Positions 7,325 to 15,604 of a DNA stretch of 45,710 nucleotides are shown piece after piece. Both the position numbers and the translations under genes were made by a program. The notes beneath the pieces are model-generated. The model made no database searches. It was given only the letters and a program-made list of their open reading frames with translations, and was not told the origin of the DNA. Every line of letters starts with the position of its first letter. Positions within the stretch are counted from its first letter, which is position 1. This DNA is from Candidatus Methanomethylophilus sp. UBA78 (GTDB lineage: Archaea > Thermoplasmatota > Thermoplasmata > Methanomassiliicoccales > Methanomethylophilaceae): contig DARY01000004.1 of NCBI GenBank assembly GCA_002503545.1, forward strand, positions 1-45,710. Direction: 5' to 3'.

Positions 7325-8047
7325 ATGGCAGACGCACTCGTCCTGAAGGACGTAAAAAAGATTTACGGAGACCGCGAAGCGGTCAAAGGAATCAGCTTCT
7401 CCGTCAGGGAAGGTGAGATTTTCGGACTCATCGGACCCAACGGTGCCGGTAAGACGACAACCCTGAGGATGATATGCACGCTTCTGAACATCACGGAAGG
7501 GAGCATAAGCGTCTGCGGACATGACGTGATGAAGGAATCCGAAGAGGTGAGGAAGATCATCAGCTACCTTCCCGAGGACTCCGGAGCGTACAAGGACCTA
7601 ACCGGACGTCAGTACATACGTTTCATGGCCGCATTCTTCGCGGACGGGGAGAAATACCACCAGATGGTCGAGAAGGGCATACGGATGTCCAATCTGGGCG
7701 ACAGGATCGACTCCAAGGTCAGCACCTACAGCAAGGGGATGATGAGGAGGCTCCTGATAGCCAGGGCCATGATGCCGGAACCGAAACTCGCCGTCATGGA
7801 CGAGATCACGTCGGGACTCGACGTGATGAACGCCTACGAGATAAGGGAGATCGTCCGCGACATAGCCAAAAACGGCGTGACCGCCCTCATATCGAGCCAT
7901 AACATGTTCGAAGTCGAGAGCCTGTGCAGCCGCGTGGCCATGATCAACCACGGGAACATCGTCGAGCACGGTACCCCCGCCGACCTCAAACGGAAGTATG
8001 ATGCGAACAATCTGGAAGAGGTGTTCGTCAGGGCGGTGAAGAAATGA
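7325..8047 (+). CDS. ABC transporter ATP-binding protein, NatA/exporter type
   Basis: This 240-residue nucleotide-binding subunit powers the membrane protein encoded next. It shows Walker A (GPNGAGKT, about residues 38-45), a signature in the form YSKGMMRR, Walker B with LAVMDEITSGLD, and the H-loop ISSHNM. The closest type is the NatA-like exporters paired with ABC-2 permeases. The substrate cannot be read from sequence. The stop overlaps the permease start by 4 nt. Confidence 0.92.
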   Translation: MADALVLKDVKKIYGDREAVKGISFSVREGEIFGLIGPNGAGKTTTLRMICTLLNITEGSISVCGHDVMKESEEVRKIISYLPEDSGAYKDLTGRQYIRFMAAFFADGEKYHQMVEKGIRMSNLGDRIDSKVSTYSKGMMRRLLIARAMMPEPKLAVMDEITSGLDVMNAYEIREIVRDIAKNGVTALISSHNMFEVESLCSRVAMINHGNIVEHGTPADLKRKYDANNLEEVFVRAVKK

Positions 8048-9453
8048 ACCATCTGGTAAACATAACGAAGAAGGAGCTGAAGGAACTCCTCACGCCGGGA
8101 TCCATCGTCTCCATCGTAGTGGTGATGGTCCTGCTGATGTCCGTGGGAACCGTCATCGGAGGAGAGGTGGAGGAATCATCGGCCGCCGCCGACATAGGTG
8201 TGGTCTACGATGCCGGAGCGGGCATAGACCCAGCAGCCTCGTACGCATATCTTGACACCCCTGCCGAGATCAAACTGCTCATACAGGACGCCTATGCATA
8301 CCTTTACGGTACGGACGGCGGGACCGCGGCCTCGTTCATACATTATCTCGATGTGGCCAGCGGCGATGACGACGGGATAATAGCGGCGATGGAGAGCAAG
8401 GGTCTCTCCTACGTGATATCGGTCCCCGACGCCATAACGTCCAACATCGCAGGCATAAAGACCATGAGCGGCGCGGAACAGACCCGGATCGACACCTACT
8501 TCATCTTCAAGGATGAGGGGCTGTTCGGCTCCGCATCGGATTCGGTCGGGACGTCCCTGGTCGGGGCGATGAACAGCATACTATCCAAGAAGATCGCCGA
8601 CATGGCGATCTCCGGCGACAGTTCCTACATACTGCAGCCCCTCACATGGGGAGGGGACGGCAACCACACCAGCGTCAACGGTACGGTCTACTCCGGCATC
8701 ACCCCGTACGCACTATCCGGCTCCATGATGAGCCAGAGCCTCATGGTCCCCATAGTCGTCATGATCGTCATACTCATGGTGGGCAGCGTGGTCATCTCCT
8801 CGATGGGGAGCGAGAAGGAGAACAAGACCCTGGAGACCCTCCTCACCATGCCCATCAGGAGGACGACCATCATCAGCGGGAAACTGCTCGCGGCCGCCAT
8901 CGTTGGTCTCGTCTACGGGGTGGCCTACATGATAGGCATGATGTTCTACATGACCGGTCTGACGGTCGGGTCGACGGACGTCAACCTGTCCGACTACGGC
9001 CTCTCGCTCGGAATGCTCGACTGGGTCATCCTGATGGCCATCCTCTTCCTGGCCATATTCAGCGCGCTCGGGATATGCATGATACTGGGAGCGTTCACCA
9101 AGAACTACAAGATGGCCCAGCAGATGACCATGCCCATAAGCTTCCTGGCCATCATCCCCATGTTCGTGTTCATGTTCATGAGCTGGAGCGCCCTGCCTGC
9201 GCTGGGTAAGGCCCTGATGTTCCTGATACCGTTCTCCCATCCGATGATGGCCATGAACAACCTGATGCTCGGGGACATGAGTGTCATACTGGGAGGTATG
9301 GCGTACCTGCTGATCTTCGATGCGATAACGATCTTCATAACCGTCAAGATATACAACTCGGACATACTGATAACCGGTCTGGAGCAGACGAAGTTCATGA
9401 GGAAGCTGAACAAACTGTTCAATATGAAGAAGGAAGACCATGAGAACAGCTGA
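8044..9453 (+). CDS. ABC-2 type permease (NatB-like)
   Basis: This 469-residue membrane partner of the preceding ATPase has a first transmembrane helix at about 18-40 (SIVSIVVVMVLLMSVGTVIG). A large, presumably extracytoplasmic domain runs from about 41 to 225. Five further hydrophobic segments follow, including VPIVVMIVILMVGSVVISS and LVYGVAYMIGMMFYMTGL. SEKENKTLETLLTMPIRRT is the hallmark cytoplasmic segment of NatB/ABC-2 exporters. The substrate is unknown: Na+, drug and peptide export are all known in the family. The 3' end overlaps the DHH gene by 14 nt. Confidence 0.87.
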   Translation: MNHLVNITKKELKELLTPGSIVSIVVVMVLLMSVGTVIGGEVEESSAAADIGVVYDAGAGIDPAASYAYLDTPAEIKLLIQDAYAYLYGTDGGTAASFIHYLDVASGDDDGIIAAMESKGLSYVISVPDAITSNIAGIKTMSGAEQTRIDTYFIFKDEGLFGSASDSVGTSLVGAMNSILSKKIADMAISGDSSYILQPLTWGGDGNHTSVNGTVYSGITPYALSGSMMSQSLMVPIVVMIVILMVGSVVISSMGSEKENKTLETLLTMPIRRTTIISGKLLAAAIVGLVYGVAYMIGMMFYMTGLTVGSTDVNLSDYGLSLGMLDWVILMAILFLAIFSALGICMILGAFTKNYKMAQQMTMPISFLAIIPMFVFMFMSWSALPALGKALMFLIPFSHPMMAMNNLMLGDMSVILGGMAYLLIFDAITIFITVKIYNSDILITGLEQTKFMRKLNKLFNMKKEDHENS

Positions 9454-10444
9454 TGTGGCCGACATACTGAAGGGCAGGAGGAAGGTCATACTGGTCCACG
9501 GCAACGCGGACATGGACGCCCTGGGGTCCGCCTACGCCCTGTCCCGGGCGTTCCCCCCGGCCGACATCTATGCGCCGGCCGGGATCGACCGCGTGGCGAA
9601 GATGGTCGCGGAGAAGATAGGGATGCACATACTGGAGGATTGCGACCTGTCCGGTTACGAGACGGTCGTGGTAGTCGACACGTCCTCCCCCGACCAGCTG
9701 CAGAAACCCGGTCTGGAGCTTCCCTCGGACTGCGTGGTCATCGACCACCATGCACCCACAGGCAAATGGGAGGGCATGCACTTCTGCTGCGACGAGACGC
9801 GCGTGGCATGCTGCGAGATAGTGAAGGACATCATAGAAGAGGCGGGCATCGCCATGGACAGGGAGACGGGGCTGGCGCTCGCGGGCGGCATGCTGACCGA
9901 CAGCGGCCACTTCCAGTTCGCGGACTACAGGCTCCTGCGCGAATTCGCCGATGTCCTGGAGAAGTGCCAGATCCCCATGGATGAGGCCCTCCAGCTCACG
10001 CGCGCCCCGGTCAGCATGAGCGAGCGCATGGCGGCGATGAAGGCCGTGGGGAGGTCGAAGTTCGACCGCGTCGGCGATATGATAGTGGCGGTATCTTTCG
10101 GAAGCAGCTTCGAGGCCGCATCCTGCAGAGCCCTGATGGCCTCCGGGGCCGACGTCGTTTTCGTGGGGTCCCAGAGGGAGAAGGAGTTCCGCGTGAGCGG
10201 ACGCGCCTCCCAGGAGATGGTCCGCCGGGGGATAAAGCTGGATGCCATACTGGGCGACCTGAGCCACGAGACGTATACCGACGGCGGAGGGCACGGCGGA
10301 GCGGCCGGGATGACCGGCGTGGGCGATGCGGAGGCCATGCTCCACATGTGCATGATGAAGACCATGGACGAGTTCAGGAAGATAAAGAGCCAGATGGACG
10401 CTTCCGACCGTTCCGGCGAAACCCCCGAGGAAGACGGGGAGTGA
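9440..10444 (+). CDS. DHH/DHHA1 family phosphoesterase
   Basis: This 334-residue protein is of the DHH superfamily (RecJ/NrnA-like nucleases, nanoRNases and cyclic-dinucleotide phosphodiesterases). Metal-binding motifs are in order: HGNADMDALGSA (motif I), VVVDTSS (II), VIDHHAP (III) and TDSGHFQFA (IV). The C-terminal DHHA1 motif is GGGHGGAAG. Archaeal relatives include short-oligonucleotide and RecJ-like enzymes, and I cannot choose between these substrates. The overlap with the permease suggests co-transcription, not shared function. Confidence 0.87.
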   Translation: MRTADVADILKGRRKVILVHGNADMDALGSAYALSRAFPPADIYAPAGIDRVAKMVAEKIGMHILEDCDLSGYETVVVVDTSSPDQLQKPGLELPSDCVVIDHHAPTGKWEGMHFCCDETRVACCEIVKDIIEEAGIAMDRETGLALAGGMLTDSGHFQFADYRLLREFADVLEKCQIPMDEALQLTRAPVSMSERMAAMKAVGRSKFDRVGDMIVAVSFGSSFEAASCRALMASGADVVFVGSQREKEFRVSGRASQEMVRRGIKLDAILGDLSHETYTDGGGHGGAAGMTGVGDAEAMLHMCMMKTMDEFRKIKSQMDASDRSGETPEEDGE

Positions 10445-10469
10445 AAAACCGGGGCGCATCCCGCCCCGG
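10444..10469 (-). terminator. Terminator of tyrS (minus strand)
   Basis: A perfect 8-bp stem, CCGGGGCG (10449-10456) and CGCCCCGG (10462-10469), with a 5-nt loop is followed on the minus strand by TTTTT. It starts 12 nt after the tyrS stop. On the plus strand it lacks a T-run. Confidence 0.7.
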
Positions 10470-10480
10470 GAAGTATCCGT

Positions 10481-11626
10481 TCAGCGGAGTTTCTTCACGC
10501 TCTCCATTATCGTTTTGATCTTCTCGTAGTTCTCAGGGGCGGCGGAGAAATATTCGGAGACGGGTGCCAGCACCTTGTTGACACCGTCGATCACGCCCTC
10601 CTTGAGGTCCACGGGGCTGAGCTTCCCTCCGAAGTAATCGGCCGTCAGGGCTTCGTACGTCGGGTAGTCGACGTTCCCGCCGTATTTCTCGGGACGCTCG
10701 ATGTGGATGCTGCCGAAACGGGGGAAGATGACGTAGCGGGCCATCATCAGCATCGGGTTCTCGTCCTCCTTGTCCTCCTCGGGGGGACAGTAGGCCTTCT
10801 TGATCTTCTGCCTGACGGACTCCGGGTCGTCGTGGATGTTGATGCTGCTGGTCGGATCGGACTTGGACATCTTCATCTCGATCATGCACTGGGTCTTCGC
10901 CTCGATGCCCTCGCCCTCGGTGGTGCAGACCTTCTTCGTCTGCAGCTCCTTCACCCCCTCGGGGTTCATCCTCGATCCCCCCTTCAGTCCGGGGAGCAGC
11001 GGGGTGTGCAGGGCCATGGGCTTCTTCCATCCCAGCTTGTCGGCTGCGTCGCGGGCGAGCATGTGGGCCCTCCTCTGGTCGATGCCGGCGTAGGCGAGGT
11101 CGATGCCCATGTGGAACATGTCGGTGGCCTGCATGAGGGGGTACACCACCTTGGAGGAGTCGAGTTCTGCCTCGTCCTCCTTCCTTCCCATGATGGTCAT
11201 GGCCCTCTTCACCCTCGAAAGCGAGGTGACCTTGCCGACCTTTATGAGCTTCTCCCAGTAATCGATGTCATCCAGCATCTCGCTGGCGAACTTGAACTCG
11301 ACCTTGTCGCGGGGGACGCCGAGGGCGACGAAACATTCCTCCATGTATCTGGCACATGCCTGGATGTTGTCCAGGTCCCCGCCGAGCTTGTCGTTTATGT
11401 AGGCGTGCCAGTCGGCCCAGAGGATTATGACCTTGAATCCGGCATCGCACAGATCCTTGATTTTGGCGGTGACCAGCGCCCACCCCATGTGGACCAGGCC
11501 GGACGGCTCGAACCCGATATATGCGAGCGGCTGCTCCTTGGTCTTCAGGAGCTCCCTGAGCTCGTCCTCGTTTACAAGCTCCATCGCATTTCTGGTCACT
11601 AGGGCCATCTTCTCTTCCAAGTCCAT
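10481..11626 (-). CDS. tyrS: Tyrosyl-tRNA synthetase
   Basis: This class I synthetase charges tRNA-Tyr, whose gene lies at 25722 in this window. The 381-residue protein has the HIGH-like motif in GFEPSGLVHMG (residues 38-48), the tyrosine-pocket region WADWHAYINDKLGG, and a KMSKS motif (MKMSKSDPT, about residue 250). It is the short archaeal/eukaryotic form without an S4 domain. On the minus strand CTTTTATTATAGG (11664-11652) is a probable TATA element about 32 nt upstream of the ATG. It is transcribed divergently from hpt. Confidence 0.96.
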   Translation of the reverse strand: MDLEEKMALVTRNAMELVNEDELRELLKTKEQPLAYIGFEPSGLVHMGWALVTAKIKDLCDAGFKVIILWADWHAYINDKLGGDLDNIQACARYMEECFVALGVPRDKVEFKFASEMLDDIDYWEKLIKVGKVTSLSRVKRAMTIMGRKEDEAELDSSKVVYPLMQATDMFHMGIDLAYAGIDQRRAHMLARDAADKLGWKKPMALHTPLLPGLKGGSRMNPEGVKELQTKKVCTTEGEGIEAKTQCMIEMKMSKSDPTSSINIHDDPESVRQKIKKAYCPPEEDKEDENPMLMMARYVIFPRFGSIHIERPEKYGGNVDYPTYEALTADYFGGKLSPVDLKEGVIDGVNKVLAPVSEYFSAAPENYEKIKTIMESVKKLR

Positions 11627-11694
11627 GTTAATCGGTCCCGTGATTGGCTTAACCTATAATAAAAGAACGCAAATCGCCGGCGACCCAGGACACC

Positions 11695-11701
11695 TTTTTA
11701 A
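11695..11701 (+). promoter_or_regulatory. TATA-like promoter of hpt
   Basis: TTTTTAA lies about 28 nt before the ATG at 11726. There is no Shine-Dalgarno site, so a leaderless start is likely. Confidence 0.5.
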
Positions 11702-11725
11702 CGGTGCGGGACGATTCGAGCCCGC

Positions 11726-12292
11726 ATGTACCGCAGACTGGTGGAGAGTTTCGAGAAGTGTCCGGTGGTGGACAGGAACGGGTACCCGTACTTCGTCCAT
11801 CCCCTCACGGACGGCGTCCCCCGTATGGACCCCGAGATGCTCAGGGAGGTCCTCGACTGGATCAAATCCGTGGGGAACCTGGATTGCGACCTGATCCTCC
11901 TGCCGGAGGCCATGGGTATACCTCTCGGGGTCCCGCTGTCCCTGGAACTGGGTATCCCCTACGCCGTCATCAGGAAGAAGTCCTACGGTCTGGACGGAGA
12001 GATCCCAGTCGAACAGCACACAGGATACTCCAGCTCCGTGATGAACATAAACGACGTTCGCAGGGGGGAGCGCGTCGTCCTGATAGACGACGTCGTCAGT
12101 ACGGGAGGGACCCTCATCTCCATGATCAGAGCCCTCAGGGAGCGTGCGGGAGCGGAGATCTTGGATGTCATAGTGCCAGTCGACAAATCCAACGGTGCGG
12201 AGATAGTCAGAAGGGAGACCGGCATCGCGATAAAGACGATGGTGGAGGTATCGGTAGACGCCGACCGCAGAGTGCGCTGCACGCTGCGCTGA
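11726..12292 (+). CDS. hpt: Hypoxanthine/guanine phosphoribosyltransferase (archaeal Hpt family)
   Basis: Transfers a phosphoribosyl group from PRPP to a purine base for salvage. The 188-residue protein begins MYRRLVESFEKCPVV, with YFVHPLTDGVP shortly after, as in archaeal Hpt. The PRPP-binding loop is VVLIDDVVSTGGT (about residues 112-124), preceded by the LLPEAMGIPLG segment of the adenine/hypoxanthine PRTase group. Substrate choice between adenine and hypoxanthine cannot be settled from sequence. Hpt is the usual archaeal assignment. Confidence 0.83.
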   Translation: MYRRLVESFEKCPVVDRNGYPYFVHPLTDGVPRMDPEMLREVLDWIKSVGNLDCDLILLPEAMGIPLGVPLSLELGIPYAVIRKKSYGLDGEIPVEQHTGYSSSVMNINDVRRGERVVLIDDVVSTGGTLISMIRALRERAGAEILDVIVPVDKSNGAEIVRRETGIAIKTMVEVSVDADRRVRCTLR

Positions 12293-12307
12293 CTGCAGTA
12301 CCGGGCG

Positions 12308-12314
12308 TTTTTAA
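12308..12314 (+). promoter_or_regulatory. TATA-like promoter of the TctA-like gene
   Basis: TTTTTAA lies about 26 nt before the ATG at 12337. This supports that ATG over the much longer upstream open frame. Confidence 0.5.
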
Positions 12315-12336
12315 CCGGGCCCTCCGTGGGCGGAGC

Positions 12337-13698
12337 ATGGGCCCGGACATACTGGTGCTGGTCCTCTCCGCAGGTGCCGTGGGAGCGGCCATAGGCAGCT
12401 TCACCGGGATCGTACCGGGGATACACGTGAACACGCTGGCCGCCATGATGGCGGCGGCTTATCCGGCGATAGACGGCATGCTGTCCGGACCCGTGCCCGC
12501 CGAATACGTGCCGACGCTGGTATCGTGCTGCATAGTATCCGCATCCGTCGTCCACTCCTTCGTCGATTTCGTACCGTCGGCGTTCATAGGGGCACCCGAC
12601 GCCGACGAGGCCCTGTCGGTGCTCCCCGCCCACCGTCTTCTCCTCGCCGGCGAGGGCATGACGGCGGTCAGGGCGGCCGCGGTAGGCAGCGCCGTGGGTG
12701 CCGTGACTTCACTGGCACTGGCCATACCGCTGCAGTGGATCCTGCTGCAGGGGGCCGCCGCCGTCCTGGACAGCATAACCCTGGGAGTCATCGCCGTGAC
12801 CCTGGCCTCCATAGTGATATGGTCGGAGAACCGTCTGGCCTCCCTGATACTGGCACTGTTATCGGGGGCACTCGGCTTCGCCGTCATGAACATGGGCATA
12901 CCCAGCTCGGGCCCGCTGGGGACGGGTACCCTGCTGTTCCCCCTGCTGACGGGACTGTTCGGCATACCGCCCCTGCTCGAAAGAGCCGGTTCGGCCAACA
13001 TACCCAGACAGGTGGATATCGCACGGGACCCCGTAGGTCCGGGACCCGGACTCAAAGGTGTCCTGACCGGCTGCATGGCCGGATGGTTCCCCGGGATAAC
13101 GGCCACCGCGGCCGCGTCCCTGGCCTCCGTGTTCTCCAGGGACAGAGACCCAGCAAGGTTCATATCGCTCACCTCCAGCATAGGGACCGTCACCGCCGTG
13201 TTCTCGGTGGTCACGCTGTCCGTATCGGGAAGCGGGAGATCCGGGACATCGCTCGCCGTCAAGGAGATCATAGGGGACGGTCTGACGGGGTTCTGCTCGG
13301 ACTCCTTCGTGCTCATACTGTTCAGCATAGCCGTAGCGGCGGCCGTGGGGTACGCCGTGACGATCGCGGCGGGCAAGGCCATGTCCAGACTGCTGGACGC
13401 CGTACCCGCGGAACCTCTCGGAAATGCCGTACTGGCACTCATATTCGCGCTCGTCCTCCTGCTCACCGGCCCGTGGGGGACGGCGGTACTGGTGGTCTCG
13501 GCTCTGGTCGGCACCCTGCCCCAGCGGCTCGGTGCGGCCAGGGTATGCCTCGCGGCCTGCCTGATGGTGCCCGCCGCCATGTCCCAGACGGGGCTTTCCC
13601 AGAGCATCTGCTCGTTCCTCGGCTGGCCCCTGCGATTGGTTAAACTTATTATACGCGGGGGGATAACTGTGGGTTCAATATGCCGGAGACCGTCCTAG
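12337..13698 (+). CDS. TctA/DUF112-like polytopic membrane protein
   Basis: This 453-residue protein is almost entirely hydrophobic, with about ten or more membrane segments. The Gly/Pro-rich GSFTGIVPGIHVNTLAAMMA near residue 20 resembles the TctA transporter motif. A second half-repeat, LTGCMAGWFPGITATAAASL, is placed the same way. In bacteria TctA is the large membrane subunit of tripartite tricarboxylate transporters. Archaeal homologues usually stand alone, as here (no TctB/TctC), and their substrate is unknown. The stop is TAG and overlaps the MFS gene by 19 nt. The last residues after KLIIRGG coincide with the MFS promoter and may be an unselected tail. Confidence 0.77.
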   Translation: MGPDILVLVLSAGAVGAAIGSFTGIVPGIHVNTLAAMMAAAYPAIDGMLSGPVPAEYVPTLVSCCIVSASVVHSFVDFVPSAFIGAPDADEALSVLPAHRLLLAGEGMTAVRAAAVGSAVGAVTSLALAIPLQWILLQGAAAVLDSITLGVIAVTLASIVIWSENRLASLILALLSGALGFAVMNMGIPSSGPLGTGTLLFPLLTGLFGIPPLLERAGSANIPRQVDIARDPVGPGPGLKGVLTGCMAGWFPGITATAAASLASVFSRDRDPARFISLTSSIGTVTAVFSVVTLSVSGSGRSGTSLAVKEIIGDGLTGFCSDSFVLILFSIAVAAAVGYAVTIAAGKAMSRLLDAVPAEPLGNAVLALIFALVLLLTGPWGTAVLVVSALVGTLPQRLGAARVCLAACLMVPAAMSQTGLSQSICSFLGWPLRLVKLIIRGGITVGSICRRPS

Positions 13699-15080
13699 AC
13701 CGCAGACATACCGTCCTGATGCTGGCAGTCGTATTCTTCGCCACGTTCATGGACGGACTCGACGGGAGCATAGTGGGCATCGCGCTTCCCGACATAGGAG
13801 ACGGTTTCGGAGTGGACACCGCCACCAGCTCCTGGGTCTCCATCATCTACATGATGATACTGGCCGGGACGCTGGTCATGTTCGCCAAGATAGCCTCCGA
13901 CACCGGTGTCAGGAAGGTCATGGCCATCGGTCTCGCCGTGTTCACCGTCGGGTCCCTGTTCTGCGGCCTATCGACGTCGTTCGGCATGCTGATTGCATCC
14001 AGGGCCGTCCAGGCAGTAGGTGCTGCCATGATGGCAGCCGCCGGACCCATGTGCTGCACGGAGCATCTGCCGGCCTCGAAACTGGCGTTCGGCCTCTCGG
14101 TGGTGACGATCGGTTCGTCCCTCGGGTTCGCCGTGGGGCCGGCCCTCGGCGGGATAATCGTGGAATACACCACCTGGCACTGGATATTCCTCATAAACCT
14201 CCCTCTGGGCATCATCGCCGCACCTCTGATGCTCAAGGCGATCCCGAAATCCAGCGAGAAGGGGGGAAGGCCCCGCATCGACGGACTGGGGGTGGTCCTG
14301 CTGTTCTCGGCGGTGGCTCTGGGGACGTTCGCGGTGGAGACGGTGTCCTACTCCGACATGAGAACCTGGTCCGCCCTCACCGGCATCGCCTGCCTGATCC
14401 TGCTCGCGGCCTTCGTGAAGTGGGAGAGGACCAGGGAGGAACCGCTGCTTCAGCTGCGCATGTTCGCCCGCTGGGACTTCTCGGCGATATTCCTGTGCCT
14501 GATGATGCTGAACATGTCGTTCATGGGGATGCTCTACCTCGTCCCCTTCTACGGCAGGATATGCACCGACATGAGTTCCCTGGAGGTCGGACTCTTCCTC
14601 CTGGAGGCCTCCCTGGTCACCGCGGCGTTCGGCCTGCCGATAGCCAAGTGGTCCGACAGGAGGGGCAGGAGGATGTTCTGCGTGGCGGCGGGCCTGCTGA
14701 CGGCGCTGGCCTTCTTCCTTTACGCGATATTCGCCGAGAACATGACCCACCTGATCTTCTTCGCCATAATGATACCTCAGGGACTGGGATGGGCTTTCAC
14801 CGGCGGACCGATGGCGTCCCGTCTCGTGGAACACGCCGGAGAGGACAGGGACATGGCGTCCTCCTTGACGAACGAGGCCTACTTCGTAGGCGGTACGATC
14901 GGCATAGCCCTCGCCGCCATGGTCTTCACGACGTTCTCCCGCTCCGACGGGGTAGACATATCCGCGGTGTCCCCCGCGGCGTTCATCGACGGCTTCGTGC
15001 CGACGGCGCTGATGTGCGCGGCCCTGGCGGTGATCCTGTCGGTCATCTCCTACGTCGTGAAGGACGGAAAAAAGGCATAA
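13680..15080 (+). CDS. MFS transporter, DHA2 (EmrB/QacA-like, 14-TM) family
   Basis: This 466-residue proton-driven exporter is probably for drugs or other amphiphiles. TM1 contains the DHA2 signature (FMDGLDGSIVGIALPDIG). The antiporter motif C follows as GFAVGPALGG in TM5. Hydrophobic segments run to residue 460, about 14 in total. Motif A appears as AKIASDTGVRKVM after TM2. The promoter (about ACTTATTATAC, 13646-13656) is inside the end of the preceding gene, so it can be expressed independently. The substrate is not deducible. Confidence 0.88.
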   Translation: MPETVLDRRHTVLMLAVVFFATFMDGLDGSIVGIALPDIGDGFGVDTATSSWVSIIYMMILAGTLVMFAKIASDTGVRKVMAIGLAVFTVGSLFCGLSTSFGMLIASRAVQAVGAAMMAAAGPMCCTEHLPASKLAFGLSVVTIGSSLGFAVGPALGGIIVEYTTWHWIFLINLPLGIIAAPLMLKAIPKSSEKGGRPRIDGLGVVLLFSAVALGTFAVETVSYSDMRTWSALTGIACLILLAAFVKWERTREEPLLQLRMFARWDFSAIFLCLMMLNMSFMGMLYLVPFYGRICTDMSSLEVGLFLLEASLVTAAFGLPIAKWSDRRGRRMFCVAAGLLTALAFFLYAIFAENMTHLIFFAIMIPQGLGWAFTGGPMASRLVEHAGEDRDMASSLTNEAYFVGGTIGIALAAMVFTTFSRSDGVDISAVSPAAFIDGFVPTALMCAALAVILSVISYVVKDGKKA

Positions 15081-15098
15081 AGGGTTTGAGGGGCCGCC

Positions 15099-15497
15099 TC
15101 ATCCGAGTTTCGCCGCGGCCTTCGCCATGAACTTATCGGAGTGGACGACGAACCTCTCGTGGAAACCGGTCCCTACGTCCCCGGAGGCGTCGGTTACGGA
15201 TACGGAGAACCTTATCCTCGCCCTGTCTACCTCCACGACCTCGACCCTGCACCTGACCTCGCTCCCGATCGGGGATGCCGAGACGTGCTTGACGTCGACG
15301 AGGGTCCCGACGGTGGTGTCCCCCTCCGGGAGCTCCCCGGAGATGGCCGCCATGGCGGTCTCCTCCACCATGAGGATCATCTTAGGTGTCGCGAGGACGG
15401 GGAGGGTGCCGCTCCCCCAGGATTTCGCCGTATCTCCCTCCCCTACGATGAGGGTCTTCTCCGCATGCATTCCCACGGTTATCATGGTGTCCCCCAT
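15099..15497 (-). CDS. Hotdog-fold thioesterase, fluoroacetyl-CoA thioesterase (FlK)-like
   Basis: This 132-residue hotdog protein probably hydrolyses an acyl-CoA. The FlK catalytic triad is conserved in position: Thr37 (in LATPKMI), Glu45 eight residues later (MVEE), and His71 (VDVKHVSAS). The C-terminal half FHERFVVHSDKFMAKA also matches FlK. Most FlK-like proteins do not act on fluoroacetate, so the real substrate is unknown. A TATA-like TTTAAAT (about 15514-15520) lies upstream. MITVG at 15485 is an alternative start. Confidence 0.75.
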   Translation of the reverse strand: MGDTMITVGMHAEKTLIVGEGDTAKSWGSGTLPVLATPKMILMVEETAMAAISGELPEGDTTVGTLVDVKHVSASPIGSEVRCRVEVVEVDRARIRFSVSVTDASGDVGTGFHERFVVHSDKFMAKAAAKLG

Positions 15498-15604
15498 CGC
15501 ACATGCCTGATTTAAAGCAGACAGCAGTTACGCATCCCCGCTACCGACGTACCGCGCACACCCCGCGGCGTCCGTTCTCCCTATCTTTTTAATCTAAGAT
15601 TATA

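Noticed and set aside
15081..15098. Terminator between the MFS and thioesterase genes
   Set aside because: GAGG-GGCCG-CCTC (15088-15100) is only a 4-bp stem without a T-run, too weak to call.
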